The notes under the pieces: model-generated | What the model was told of the DNA's origin: nothing | The model's input: the letters and a program-made list of their open reading frames with translations, nothing else | Databases searched by the model: none | Assembly: GCA_029210325.1 (NCBI GenBank) | Contig: JARGPU010000003.1 | Location: forward strand, 124,001 to 188,000 | DNA length: 64,000 nt | Origin: Alcanivoracaceae bacterium | GTDB taxonomy: Bacteria; Pseudomonadota; Gammaproteobacteria; Pseudomonadales; Alcanivoracaceae | Reading direction: 5' to 3' | Translations under genes and position numbers: made by a program | Part shown: positions 44,421-53,411 of the stretch, piece after piece | Layout of the letters: every line of letters starts with the position of its first letter | Numbering within the stretch: the stretch's first letter is position 1

Positions 44421-45768
44421 TCTGATTGTAATCGGGGCCGGCTCCGGAGGTGTGCGAGCGGCGCGTATGGCGGCAGGTTTTGGTGCCAAAGTAGCCATTA
44501 TTGAAGAGCGTTTTTTCGGTGGTACCTGTGTCAATGTTGGCTGTGTGCCGAAGAAGCTGTTTTCCTATGGCGCTTCTTTTGCTGACCTGTTCAGTCTGGC
44601 TGAGGATTATGGCTACTCTCTTGGCGCACAGCCGTCATTCAGTTGGGACACCCTGCGTGATAACAAAACACGGGAGATTGAACGGCTGAATGGCGTCTAT
44701 CAGCGCATGCTGGAAGGTGCCGGCGTGCAGATCTTTTCCGGGCGAGGTGTAATTACAGCAGCAGATCAGGTTCGTGTCGGAGGGCAAACCATACAAGGGC
44801 GGCATATTCTGATTGCCACTGGTGGCAAGCCCTTTATTCCGGATATTCCCGGTGGCGAGCATATTCTTATTTCTGATGACCTGTTCAGCCTGCCAGCGCT
44901 ACCCAAGCGGGTTGCGGTAGTTGGCGGGGGTTATATCGCCTGTGAGTTTGCCTCGATCCTGAATGGTTTGGGGTGCCAGGTGCATCAGCTCTACCGCGGC
45001 GAACTTTTTTTGCGCGGATTTGATCAAGAGGTGCGTGAGTTCGTCGCCGGTCAGATCGCACATCGTGGGGTTGAGCTGCATTTCTCTACGGATGTGCGCT
45101 CGATTACTGCTAATGACAGCGCCAGACAGTTACACCTGGACGATGGCTCAATGCTGGAAGTGGATGCAGTGTTTTATGCCACCGGTCGGGTGCCCTATGT
45201 GGACGGCCTGTTTGATGGGGTATCGCCAGACCTCGCCGTGAATGGTGCATTGCAGGTGGATGAGACTTTCCGTACCTCGGTGCCGGGAGTCTATGCGGTG
45301 GGCGATGTGATTGATCGTGTGCAGCTGACGCCGGTGGCCTTGGCAGAGGGCATGTGGCTGGCACGTCATTTGTTTGCCCCTCAACAAGCGAGTGCCGCAC
45401 CGGAATATGATTTTATTCCCACTGCCGTTTTCTGTCATCCGAACATTGGTACGGTTGGTCTCAGCCAGGAGTTGGCGCTGGAGAAGCATGGCACTATCCG
45501 CGTCTATCGCAGTGAGTTTCGAGGTATGAAATACAGCCTTGGTGAAGTCCAACACCGCTCTCTAATGAAGCTGATTGTGGATGATGTCACCGACGAGGTG
45601 ATCGGTTTGCATGTGGTCGGCGATGACGCCGGAGAGATTGTGCAGGGGTTTGCCGTGGCCATCCGTAGCGGTGCGACCAAAGCGGACTTTGATCGCACCA
45701 TCGGCATTCATCCCACAGCTGCTGAGGAGCTGGTTACTATGCGGCAGGGGGAAGTCGTTCAAGGATGA
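44413..45768 (+). CDS. gor: Glutathione-disulfide reductase
   Basis: 451 residues from ATG 44413 (GGAG six bases upstream; GTG and TTG codons just before are alternatives). FAD motif LIVIGAGSGGVRAARMA, redox pair GGTCVNVGCVPKK, NADP domain AVVGGGYIACEFA, and GIHPTAAEELVTMR with the active-site His at the C-terminus. CVNVGC marks glutathione reductase in the disulfide reductase superfamily. It reduces GSSG with NADPH in the cytoplasm. The 3' end overlaps the convergent P450 gene by 32 bases. Confidence 0.93.
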   Translation: MFDLIVIGAGSGGVRAARMAAGFGAKVAIIEERFFGGTCVNVGCVPKKLFSYGASFADLFSLAEDYGYSLGAQPSFSWDTLRDNKTREIERLNGVYQRMLEGAGVQIFSGRGVITAADQVRVGGQTIQGRHILIATGGKPFIPDIPGGEHILISDDLFSLPALPKRVAVVGGGYIACEFASILNGLGCQVHQLYRGELFLRGFDQEVREFVAGQIAHRGVELHFSTDVRSITANDSARQLHLDDGSMLEVDAVFYATGRVPYVDGLFDGVSPDLAVNGALQVDETFRTSVPGVYAVGDVIDRVQLTPVALAEGMWLARHLFAPQQASAAPEYDFIPTAVFCHPNIGTVGLSQELALEKHGTIRVYRSEFRGMKYSLGEVQHRSLMKLIVDDVTDEVIGLHVVGDDAGEIVQGFAVAIRSGATKADFDRTIGIHPTAAEELVTMRQGEVVQG

Positions 45769-47104
45769 CCGGCAGTCCATCTGCAGGCACCGGCAGGGAG
45801 GTTGCGTCGATGGGCATTTCATAGCCCGGCGCAACCCGCCAGCGGTATTTCAGCACCACCTGATGGAGGATGGCCTTTACCTGTAGTTCGGCAAAGTGCA
45901 GGCCAATGCACTTATGCGCGCCACCGCCAAATGGTACCCATGCATAGGGGTGGACCTTGTCTTCCCGGCGTTCCTCGCTGAAGCGGCCCGGATCAAAGCG
46001 GAACGGGTCCGGCCACAGTTCTTCCATGTAATGGGTGAAATAGGGCGACACATTGACCATGGTGCCTTTTGGAATAAAGCAGCCGGCAAACTCGGTGTCT
46101 GTTACTGTCATGCGTGGCATGGATGGCACCGGAGCACAGAGTCGCAGCGATTCTTTCATCACCAGCGTGGCGCTGTGCATGGCATCCATGTCCTCGTAGC
46201 CCAGCGACGGTTTGCCGATGGCCTGGGATTCTTCACGAATGCGCTGCTGCCAGTCCGGGTATTTACCGAGATAATAGAACATATTTGAAAGTGTGATGGT
46301 GGTAGTGTCGTGGGCCGCCATCATCAGAAAAATCATGTGGTTAACCACGTCTTCGTCGCTGAAGCGCTCCCCGTCTTCTGTTTCCGCCCGGCACAGTACG
46401 CTGAAAAGGTCGCTGCCATTGCTGTTGCGCTTGCCGGCCACTTTGTTGCGGAAAAACTTTTCCAGCACCTTGCGGCCCTTTAGACCCTTTGCCCAACGGC
46501 CGCGGGGAAGGGGAAAGCGGACAATCGCCGTGCCTGCACGGACCGTATCAATAAACGCCTGATTGAGCGCGTCCGCTTCAGGGCCGAGCTCCTCACCCAT
46601 AAATACGTCTGTGGCTAAATCCAGAGTCAGTTGCTTGAGGGCCTTGAATACCATGAAGTCACTTTGTGGCTGCCAGCGTCCAATGCCTTCGGCAATTGCT
46701 GGTGCCATTCGCTCGATATACGCTTTTAGCACGTCGCGGTTGAACGCCTGCTGCATAATTTTGCGGTGCCAGCGATGTTCCTCGAAGTCCAGCAGCATGA
46801 TGCCGCGGTGGAAAAATTTTCCAATAAAGTAATCCCAGCCCTTGCTGTTCGAGAACACATCATTGCGGTTGCGTAAGATGAACTCGTTGGCCTCTGGGCC
46901 GATCAGCTGAACCATGCGGATGCCAAACAGGGAGGCCCAGCTGACCGGCCCATAATTGTCGTAGCGCTGGCGCATCATATTGATGGGGTCGCGCATAAAA
47001 GCCAGCGACATGCCGATCAGCGGCAGGCCTCGATCACCGGGCACCGGCTTCAAGGGGCTGTCCGGGGGAGCCTCGCAAAGTGGTTGGCTGGAGGTATAGG
47101 ACAT
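45737..47104 (-). CDS. Cytochrome P450
   Basis: 455 residues. I-helix oxygen site MAAHDTTTITL, ExxR in KESLRLCAPVP, and the heme loop FGGGAHKCIGLHFAE with the ligand Cys near residue 400. The N-terminus PGDRGLPLIGMSLAFMRDP looks like the CYP51/CYP26-type branch and not like the CYP153 alkane hydroxylases expected in hydrocarbon degraders; I cannot assign a family. No membrane anchor and no adjacent ferredoxin or reductase gene. Substrate unknown, perhaps a sterol-like or terpenoid compound by analogy only. It is divergent from the ParA gene. Confidence 0.9.
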   Translation of the reverse strand: MSYTSSQPLCEAPPDSPLKPVPGDRGLPLIGMSLAFMRDPINMMRQRYDNYGPVSWASLFGIRMVQLIGPEANEFILRNRNDVFSNSKGWDYFIGKFFHRGIMLLDFEEHRWHRKIMQQAFNRDVLKAYIERMAPAIAEGIGRWQPQSDFMVFKALKQLTLDLATDVFMGEELGPEADALNQAFIDTVRAGTAIVRFPLPRGRWAKGLKGRKVLEKFFRNKVAGKRNSNGSDLFSVLCRAETEDGERFSDEDVVNHMIFLMMAAHDTTTITLSNMFYYLGKYPDWQQRIREESQAIGKPSLGYEDMDAMHSATLVMKESLRLCAPVPSMPRMTVTDTEFAGCFIPKGTMVNVSPYFTHYMEELWPDPFRFDPGRFSEERREDKVHPYAWVPFGGGAHKCIGLHFAELQVKAILHQVVLKYRWRVAPGYEMPIDATSLPVPADGLPVILERLPPAA

Positions 47105-47286
47105 AGCGGCTGCTCTGTTGTTGTGATAATCGACCCATTGTTGGCTGCGCGGCTGGCGGCTGCAATAAAGGTAAATAGCTTTCGCTGCACTATTTACGTA
47201 CGGGTCATTCCTCCACAGGGCGGCGTTTTGATGGTGTCGTGGTGTATGATTGGCGCCGGGTTACGACTGTTTGGCAGGGAGAGGAT

Positions 47287-48066
47287 ATGCGCCGGGTAGT
47301 GTTCAATCAGAAAGGTGGGGTGGGCAAGTCGAGTATTACGGTCAATCTGGCCGCCGTTGCCGCCAGTCAGGGGAAGCGGGTGCTGGTGGTCGACCTTGAT
47401 CCACAGTGCAATGCCAGCCAATACCTGCTTGGTATGCAGGCCTGGCATGATGGTGTCGGCCCGAAGCCGAATGTGGGTGGCTTCTTTGCTCAGACCCTTT
47501 CATTCAAGCTCAAGGAAAAGGAGCCGCGGGAGTATGTCCATGCGACGCCGTTCGACAATCTATATCTGATTCCCTCTGATGGTGAGCTTGGCGAAATCGA
47601 GCACTTGCTGGAGAGTAAGCACAAGATCTACAAACTGCGCGGCATGCTGAAAACTCTTGAGCGTGAGTTTGACGAGATCTATATCGACACCCCGCCAGCC
47701 TACAATTTCTACACGTTGTCGGCGTTGATCGGCAGTGATCGTGTGCTGATTCCTTTCGATTGTGATGCGTTTTCCCGTCAGGCCCTGTACACCTTGCTGG
47801 AAAACATCAATGAAGCGCGCGGCGATCATAATGATGAGCTAAAGGTGGAAGGAATTGTCGTTAACCAGTTCCAGCCGCGGGCCAGATTGCCGCAGCAGCT
47901 GGTCGATGAGCTGTCCTCTGAGGGGCTGCCCATGTTGGCCAACCGGCTTTCCGCCAGCGTGGTGATGCGTGAATCCCATGATCGCTGCATGCCGTTGGCC
48001 TTTATGGCCCCCAAGCACAAGCTGACAGAAGAGTTTGTCGCCCTGTACAACGAGCTGGCCGGCTGA
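47287..48066 (+). CDS. ParA/MinD-type ATPase, orphan
   Basis: 259 residues from ATG 47287, which has GGGAGAGG upstream and begins directly with the fold; in-frame sequence from 47239 is not needed. Deviant Walker A QKGGVGKSSITVNLAA, switch I VDLDPQCNAS, and IYIDTPPAYNFYTL as Walker B region. No parB or parS-like site is nearby, so a chromosome-segregation role is not supported; orphan ParAs often position protein complexes at poles or nucleoid. It overlaps no gene and is followed closely by a membrane protein gene. Confidence 0.87.
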   Translation: MRRVVFNQKGGVGKSSITVNLAAVAASQGKRVLVVDLDPQCNASQYLLGMQAWHDGVGPKPNVGGFFAQTLSFKLKEKEPREYVHATPFDNLYLIPSDGELGEIEHLLESKHKIYKLRGMLKTLEREFDEIYIDTPPAYNFYTLSALIGSDRVLIPFDCDAFSRQALYTLLENINEARGDHNDELKVEGIVVNQFQPRARLPQQLVDELSSEGLPMLANRLSASVVMRESHDRCMPLAFMAPKHKLTEEFVALYNELAG

Positions 48067-48079
48067 TCAGGAAGGGCTT

Positions 48080-48751
48080 ATGCAAGAAGACTCGCCGTAC
48101 TCTCCACCCAAAGCGGGCTATGCTGGCAAGGGCCATATCGTCTATGAGGATATGCTGCCGCTGTCTTTGACTCAGCGCCTTAATCGCCTGCGCTATGCCT
48201 GTTATCAGCTCACCACGATGGTGATTTTTGCGTTGATCGGGGTGCTTGCCGCGGTGCTGGCTGGCGCCACCGGACTTAAGGAGCAGACTCCTCTGGCGCT
48301 GGGATTGGCCGTGATTTTTGCCATCATGATACTGGCCATGGGGGTGTATATGTTTGCCCTGAGTGTGCGCAGGTTGCATGATCTTGGCCATTCCGGTTGG
48401 TTGGTGCTGCTGATGCTGCTGCCGATAGTCGTGTTGCCCCTGCTTATGTTTATGGGTGGTGGGGCGCGGCTGGTGTTACTGGCCGGCATTATCCAGCCTC
48501 TGTTTATGCTGTATCTGTATGCCGGGACGGGCACCGCGGGAATGAACAGTTACGGTACTCCGAATCCGCCGAATAGCTTGTTGGTAATGATATTTGGCGG
48601 GCTGTGGTGGTTCCTGTGCGTACTGGCATTGCTGTTAAATATAGCAATGGCGGTATTCTCGGTCTTTGCTCCAGAGCTGCTGACCGGCCTGGGCGTGGAA
48701 AGCCAGCTACAACAGTTTGAGGAGTTCGAGCAGCTGCTAGAGGCATTCTGA
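48080..48751 (+). CDS. DUF805 membrane protein
   Basis: 223 residues from ATG 48080 (AGGAAGG upstream). Four to five membrane segments with the family signature LSVRRLHDLGHSGWL and a preceding hydrophobic helix, as in YhaH-type proteins. The Pro/Tyr-rich N-terminus (SPYSPPKAGY) is cytoplasmic or disordered. Thirteen bases after the ParA gene, so likely co-transcribed. Role unknown. Confidence 0.83.
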   Translation: MQEDSPYSPPKAGYAGKGHIVYEDMLPLSLTQRLNRLRYACYQLTTMVIFALIGVLAAVLAGATGLKEQTPLALGLAVIFAIMILAMGVYMFALSVRRLHDLGHSGWLVLLMLLPIVVLPLLMFMGGGARLVLLAGIIQPLFMLYLYAGTGTAGMNSYGTPNPPNSLLVMIFGGLWWFLCVLALLLNIAMAVFSVFAPELLTGLGVESQLQQFEEFEQLLEAF

Positions 48752-48823
48752 GGCCGGGTAAATGACAACATCTCAGTGTTTAAGGTAGGCTAGAAGCATA
48801 ATAATATCGTCGGAGAGAACCGA

Positions 48824-49591
48824 ATGAAGCGTCTTGTTCCCATTGTCCTATTGCCCCTGCTACTGGTTGCAGGAACTGCTTCAGCCGCCCTGAACAGGGC
48901 GGATATTGATCAGCTGATGCAGAATGTCTGGAAGGTACGCACTGCGTTCCACACCTACACCGTGATGCAGGGTGACGCCACCTATATGGAGCGCCTTGAA
49001 GAGGTTATTGCGGATACGGATGACGTGGTCAGTAACCTTAATGAGTCGGCCCAGGAGGGCGATGATCAGGCCTTTATGGAGCTGGTTACCGAAAGCTGGG
49101 AGCGCTACCGCGGCTTTGCTGAGGGCAATACCTTCGCAGAGATGGGCTACACCGATCATTACACCATTCTGGACCTGGAAAACGAAGCACTTGCCTTGAG
49201 CCGTCTGATTGATCAGCGGCGTCAGGACGTTTCAGGAAAGGCGGAGGACCTTACTGATCTTGCAGTTCGCCTGCAGCGGTTGGCTTCTGAGTACATGTAT
49301 ACAGCTGCGGCGCCTGATGCCGGTGCCGCCGGCGGAACTGGCGCAGAAAGTGGCAGAATCGAGTTTGTGGATGCGGTGCCGGACTTCGATGCCCGCCTGA
49401 GTGCCATCCAGAAGGTCTGGGCTGACAATCCTGATATCAACAGAGAGCTACGTTCGGTCGCATCAAAGTGGGCCTTTATTCGCGAGTCACTGGTGAAGTT
49501 TTACGAAAACTCTGTGCCTTTTGTGGTGCAGCGCTATTCTGAGCAAATGGTTGAGTCGATTAACGCTGCCGCGGCTATGGCCCAGCAATAG
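48824..49591 (+). CDS. Secreted helical protein, paralogue 1
   Basis: 255 residues. Signal peptide MKRLVPIVLLPLLLVAGTASA. The mature protein is helical, acidic and without Cys: helices around NVWKVRTAFHTYTVM, DDQAFMELVTESWERYR, LAVRLQRLASEYMYTA and WAFIRESLVKFYENSVPFVVQRYSEQM. The layout recalls periplasmic four-helix sensor domains, but nothing else of a sensor is present. The next gene is a clear relative. Function unknown. Confidence 0.7.
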   Translation: MKRLVPIVLLPLLLVAGTASAALNRADIDQLMQNVWKVRTAFHTYTVMQGDATYMERLEEVIADTDDVVSNLNESAQEGDDQAFMELVTESWERYRGFAEGNTFAEMGYTDHYTILDLENEALALSRLIDQRRQDVSGKAEDLTDLAVRLQRLASEYMYTAAAPDAGAAGGTGAESGRIEFVDAVPDFDARLSAIQKVWADNPDINRELRSVASKWAFIRESLVKFYENSVPFVVQRYSEQMVESINAAAAMAQQ

Positions 49592-49661
49592 CCAGCAGTG
49601 CGGAATAGCCAGTAGAATAGCCACGCTAGTCAGCACGTAAAGACATTCCATGGAGAGTAAG

Positions 49662-50411
49662 ATGAAAAGGATTTTCACGGTCATGCTGCTGTGCGTGGCG
49701 TCACTGGCTGAGGCACAGATTCAGCGTAGCGACACACTTTTGCTGGAACTAAGTGCCTGGCGGGTCAGGGCAGGGTTCCACCAGTTATCCCTGAACGGCA
49801 ATGCTGCGGAAGATATTGAGACCCTGAAAAAGGTTCTCTCTGAAGGAGCTACATACGCAGAGCGTATTCGTGCCGCTGCTGACACTGACACCCTGCCAGC
49901 GGCCGGTGAACTGGTGTCACGCTGGGATGAGCTTGGCGTCCGAGCCCTGAATAACCCGTTAGCAACATTGGGCTACGCTGACTTCAATGCCTTTAGCGAG
50001 CTCAATACGCTGGTGGTGGATATCACCGAGCAGTGCCAGCAGCTTGCTGATGGCGCGGCTGTCGGACCCAATGATGGATTGTTTTCCATGGGTATCCATC
50101 TGCAGCGTCTGGCCTCTGAGTATCTGGCGCTGACCGCGTTCCCGTCTGCAGGAATCAACACTGGCACCAGCCAGCCCTCAATGAACTTTGCTGAAGAGGC
50201 GATGAAATTTGAGCAGTCTCTGGACGCAGAACAGGCCCGCTACGCTGACGACCAACAGGTGAAGCGTGTGCTTGCCCAGACACGAACACGCTGGACCTTT
50301 ATCCGTAATGCGGTGCCAGAGATGGATAACCCGGATTCGGCCAAGGTGCCGCTTTTGTTTTATCGTTACAGCAGTCAGATTACCGGCGATGTGATCGGGC
50401 TGGCTAATTGA
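49662..50411 (+). CDS. Secreted helical protein, paralogue 2
   Basis: 249 residues from ATG 49662 (GGAGAG upstream). Signal MKRIFTVMLLCVASLAEA. It shares with the preceding gene W-x-VR-x-[AG]FH near the N-terminus, LQRLASEY in the middle and W-x-FIR plus RYS-x-Q near the end, so the two arose by tandem duplication, but much else has diverged. The stop directly abuts the stop of the convergent hydrolase gene. Function unknown. Confidence 0.68.
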   Translation: MKRIFTVMLLCVASLAEAQIQRSDTLLLELSAWRVRAGFHQLSLNGNAAEDIETLKKVLSEGATYAERIRAAADTDTLPAAGELVSRWDELGVRALNNPLATLGYADFNAFSELNTLVVDITEQCQQLADGAAVGPNDGLFSMGIHLQRLASEYLALTAFPSAGINTGTSQPSMNFAEEAMKFEQSLDAEQARYADDQQVKRVLAQTRTRWTFIRNAVPEMDNPDSAKVPLLFYRYSSQITGDVIGLAN

Positions 50412-51542
50412 TCAGTCTGATCGCTGCGTCAGCCAATCAGCGATAATGCGCCAGGTGTGATCTGGCGCTTTGCTGCCGGCAAAAACTCCGGCATGCCCGC
50501 CGGGCACAACTTCAAATCGTTTTTCCCGACTTCCAACCAGGCGCAGAATATCCCGCGCGGCATTAATCGTGACAATGCGGTCGCTTGCTCCCGCCAGCGC
50601 CAGAAGGTCACAGCGAACCTCGCCCAGATTTGCAGTTCTGGCGCCTATTTCAATCTGGCCCCCTGCCATGCTGTTGGCAATCACCATCTTCTCGATCACT
50701 TCGCGTACGGTAGCGCCGGGGTAGTCAACCATGTCGTTAAACCACTGGCCCATGGTCATATGTTCGGTGATGTACTCACGGTCATTAATGTTTCTGACCA
50801 GGTCCAGATAGGAGGTGACGACTGCCGGCGGGTTAGTCATTTTGAAGCCGATGGACAGCAGGTTGCCCGGAATATGGAACATGCGCGTGTCTAGCGGCTC
50901 CAGCCGGATACTGAACCAGTTGTGGGCTTTCATGGCGGGTGCGCTGAGCAGGCGAAATGCTTTGCCATAGGCGCCGCTTTTGTGAAAGTTCACCGGGCTG
51001 GCGATGGTGGCAAGATTGCGCACCGGTGCCTCCGGGTGGCAGCCAAGATACATCAGGCAGAGCAGCCCCCCCATGCAGTAGCCGACCAGGCTGATGTCCG
51101 TACAATCGGCATGCCGCTGCACACTGCTGACCGCTTTGGCGAGCCAGTGGTTGACGTAGGTATCCAGGGTTAGCTCGCGATCAGAGCGTGAGGGCTGCCC
51201 CCAGTCAAGCAAGTAGACGTCATAACCTCGCGCCATCAGATAACGAACCATGCTGCGGTTGGGCATGATGTCGAAGGTCCATGCTTGAATACCTAACGCG
51301 GGCACCAGCAGAATGGGTACGCGTTTTTTTTCCTGACTGACGGGCAGGGCATGGCCATCCACATTGATGCTGTCCATGGGCGGCAGTGAGTAGTGTCGTA
51401 CCGCCATAATGCCGTCGCGGAACACTTCCACCCAGGGAGTTTTGTCGGTGAGAATAAAGCGGTGCGGATGACGGCGTCGTTCAAACGCATGGGAGGCTGC
51501 GCGCAGACTGCCTTTCAGTAGCTGTGTTGGACGACTGGCCAT
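50412..51542 (-). CDS. PHA-synthase-like alpha/beta hydrolase
   Basis: 376 residues from ATG 51542 (AGGGAA upstream; ATG 51560 is the alternative). The nucleophile elbow is GYCMGG with Cys in place of Ser, as in PhaC polyhydroxyalkanoate synthases, with Asp in GASDRIV and His in GGHAGVFAG completing the triad; LLDWGQP and PVLLVPALGIQ-like segments also match. Length is near the class III PhaC subunit, but no phaE, phaA or phaB is nearby. It could polymerise hydroxyacyl-CoA or be a related acyltransferase of unknown substrate. Confidence 0.78.
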   Translation of the reverse strand: MASRPTQLLKGSLRAASHAFERRRHPHRFILTDKTPWVEVFRDGIMAVRHYSLPPMDSINVDGHALPVSQEKKRVPILLVPALGIQAWTFDIMPNRSMVRYLMARGYDVYLLDWGQPSRSDRELTLDTYVNHWLAKAVSSVQRHADCTDISLVGYCMGGLLCLMYLGCHPEAPVRNLATIASPVNFHKSGAYGKAFRLLSAPAMKAHNWFSIRLEPLDTRMFHIPGNLLSIGFKMTNPPAVVTSYLDLVRNINDREYITEHMTMGQWFNDMVDYPGATVREVIEKMVIANSMAGGQIEIGARTANLGEVRCDLLALAGASDRIVTINAARDILRLVGSREKRFEVVPGGHAGVFAGSKAPDHTWRIIADWLTQRSD

Positions 51543-51625
51543 AGTGTTCCCTGAGTGCATGGCGGGCCGGGGTTATGCCCAAGCCCTAGTGCTGTTAATC
51601 TTGCGCGATTGTTGGCTTTGGGTAA

Positions 51626-52117
51626 TTGACCGCTGTGACTTCTGATACTACCCCGAAATACACCCGTCTGGAGATCTGCCGTCGTTTTGTCACTTCGGTA
51701 AGACATTCCATGGAGCTGGGCATTGAAGTGACCGAGGCGGAGGAGTATCGGGTAACGGCCATCATGCCATGGCAGGCGCGGCTGGTGGGTAATCCTGACA
51801 GTGGGATATTGCACGGTGGTGCGGTGTTTGCCTTTCTTGACCAAGTGGGTGGTTTGGCCGTGGCGACACGTGTCTATCCATCCTTTGAAATCACTCCAAC
51901 CATCGATTTCCGCTTGGACCATTTGCGCGCACCCGCCAAGGGCAAGACCGTGGTTGGCGTGGGGGAGTGTTATCGGTTGACTGAACATGTGGCCTTTATT
52001 CGCCTGACTGCCTATGAAGAAGGCCAGGAACATGATCCGCTGGCCACCGGTCTTGCCACTTATATGCGCATGAAAATTTCAGCGCAGAATTATTTTGGGA
52101 AGTCGAAGCATGAGTGA
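51626..52117 (+). CDS. PaaI-type hotdog thioesterase, copy 1
   Basis: 163 residues. The hotdog motif HGGAVFAFLDQVGG with the catalytic-region Asp and the strand TIDFRLDHLRAP identify it. The start is uncertain: TTG 51626 has GGG nearby, GTG 51635 is equally possible. It hydrolyses acyl-CoA, probably a phenylacetyl- or medium acyl type; substrate not determined. It overlaps the next thioesterase gene by eight bases. Confidence 0.83.
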   Translation: MTAVTSDTTPKYTRLEICRRFVTSVRHSMELGIEVTEAEEYRVTAIMPWQARLVGNPDSGILHGGAVFAFLDQVGGLAVATRVYPSFEITPTIDFRLDHLRAPAKGKTVVGVGECYRLTEHVAFIRLTAYEEGQEHDPLATGLATYMRMKISAQNYFGKSKHE

Positions 52118-52562
52118 GGCGCTGAAAACCCTTATTGCCGCCTGCCGTAAAGGTGAACAGCCCTATCAGGCGCTGGTGGAGCGAGTGCCTTACGCCCAGT
52201 TCCTTGGCATCCGCATCGAGGCTCGGGGAGAGGAGTTGTCGTTCGTCTTGCCCAAGGCCGATACCAATGTCGGCAATCCGACCCTGCCGGCACTGCACGG
52301 TGGTGCCGTTGCCGGCTTTATGGAGCAGGCCGCGCTGATCTTTCTGTTGCTGGAAATGGGTGAGCCAAAGCTGCCCAAGACCATCGACTTCACCATTGAT
52401 TATCTGCGCGCTGGTTTGTTTCGCGATACCTTTGCCGAGTGCCGGGTAACCCGTCTTGGTCGGCGTATTGGCAATGTGAATATTGAAGCCTGGCAGACAC
52501 GCCGGGACGAGCCAATCGCTATAGCTCGAGCCCACTTTCTGCTATCAGACGAAGGCGCTTAA
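52110..52562 (+). CDS. PaaI-type hotdog thioesterase, copy 2
   Basis: 150 residues from ATG 52110 with GGGAAG upstream. Motif HGGAVAGFMEQAAL has Glu where copy 1 has Asp, and TIDFTIDYLRAGLF follows. Tandem, coupled hotdog genes of this type may form a heteromeric enzyme or have different chain preferences. It converges with the TetR gene. Confidence 0.83.
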   Translation: MSEALKTLIAACRKGEQPYQALVERVPYAQFLGIRIEARGEELSFVLPKADTNVGNPTLPALHGGAVAGFMEQAALIFLLLEMGEPKLPKTIDFTIDYLRAGLFRDTFAECRVTRLGRRIGNVNIEAWQTRRDEPIAIARAHFLLSDEGA

Positions 52563-52570
52563 CGGTTTTG

Positions 52571-53227
52571 TCAGGCTGCTGGGGTTAGCAGTGGCCTGAG
52601 GAAAGTGTTAGCAAAGTCGCGCACACTGGCTTCGCAGGAAGGATCGATCACCCCATCCGGGCTGAGCACCAGGGACTGGAGCAGGCGCAGCAGCAGCTCT
52701 GCAGTCTGCTCGGCTGGTAGCTTGGCGATGTACCCCTGTTGCTGGGACTTGGTTAACTGGGCGGCCAGATACAGGCGGGCAAAAGTGGTCACCTGGGGTA
52801 GTCGGGTGGTCAGGTAGGGCAATATGGATTCTGCTTCCGAGTTGAGCAGGCGAATCAGCAGAGGGTGGACGTGGGCACGAGTGACGGCCAGCACGAAGGC
52901 TTCGATTAATAAGTCCACCGCCGAGCGTTGTCCTTCCAGGCACTGCTCGATCATCGCCAGCTGCTGCTGGCATTCACGCAAAATCACCGCTTGAACCAGC
53001 TGATCCTTGTCGCCGAAGCGGCGATACAGGGTGGCGCGGCCGATACCGGCTTGAAGGGCCACATCTTCCATGGTGGTGCGCCGCAGGCCGAATTCGATAA
53101 ACAGTGAAAGTGCTGAATCCAGAACCAGGTCCGAGGTGCTGTCTTGTTTGTCGACGGGGACCTTGTCGGTCAGCGTAAGCATTGGGCTAGCTTGTGCCTG
53201 CCTACGGGACGGGGGTGTTTTTTTCAT
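52571..53227 (-). CDS. TetR-family regulator
   Basis: 218 residues from ATG 53227 (AGGGAG upstream); the frame is open to 53299 without need. After a 40-residue basic and Pro/Ser-rich tail comes the TetR helix-turn-helix LFIEFGLRRTTMEDVALQAGIGRATLYRRFGDKDQLVQAV. The ligand domain is not diagnostic. It is divergent from the ferritin-like gene, with an imperfect palindrome between, and so probably represses that gene and itself. Confidence 0.88.
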   Translation of the reverse strand: MKKTPPSRRQAQASPMLTLTDKVPVDKQDSTSDLVLDSALSLFIEFGLRRTTMEDVALQAGIGRATLYRRFGDKDQLVQAVILRECQQQLAMIEQCLEGQRSAVDLLIEAFVLAVTRAHVHPLLIRLLNSEAESILPYLTTRLPQVTTFARLYLAAQLTKSQQQGYIAKLPAEQTAELLLRLLQSLVLSPDGVIDPSCEASVRDFANTFLRPLLTPAA

Positions 53228-53306
53228 CAGCGGCTCCCTATGACGCGCTATGGTAATGGAGAACGCTGTCAGGGCAATAGCATTGTGATTATGCGACATT
53301 GCAGGG

Positions 53307-53325
53307 TCGTATTGTCATAACACGA
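53307..53325. promoter_or_regulatory. Candidate TetR operator
   Basis: TCGTATTGT-C-ATAACACGA, an imperfect palindrome with 7 of 9 paired positions, in the 184-base gap between divergent genes. Direct repeats CGACATTG at 53294 and 53323 flank it. Confidence 0.45.
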
Positions 53326-53411
53326 CATTGCCGCCCGAGGGCGACAGGCATAGTGTTGAGATTGCTTTGCTTTCCAGAGTAGCCATTCTCAGAACAATAA
53401 GAGGTGCGGCA

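Noticed and set aside
45737-47104. Calling the P450 a CYP153 alkane hydroxylase
   Set aside because: The N-terminal and heme-region sequence do not look like CYP153 and no ferredoxin or reductase gene is adjacent.
47287-48066. Chromosome-partition system (parABS)
   Set aside because: No parB gene or parS-like palindrome is near; only an orphan ParA is supported.
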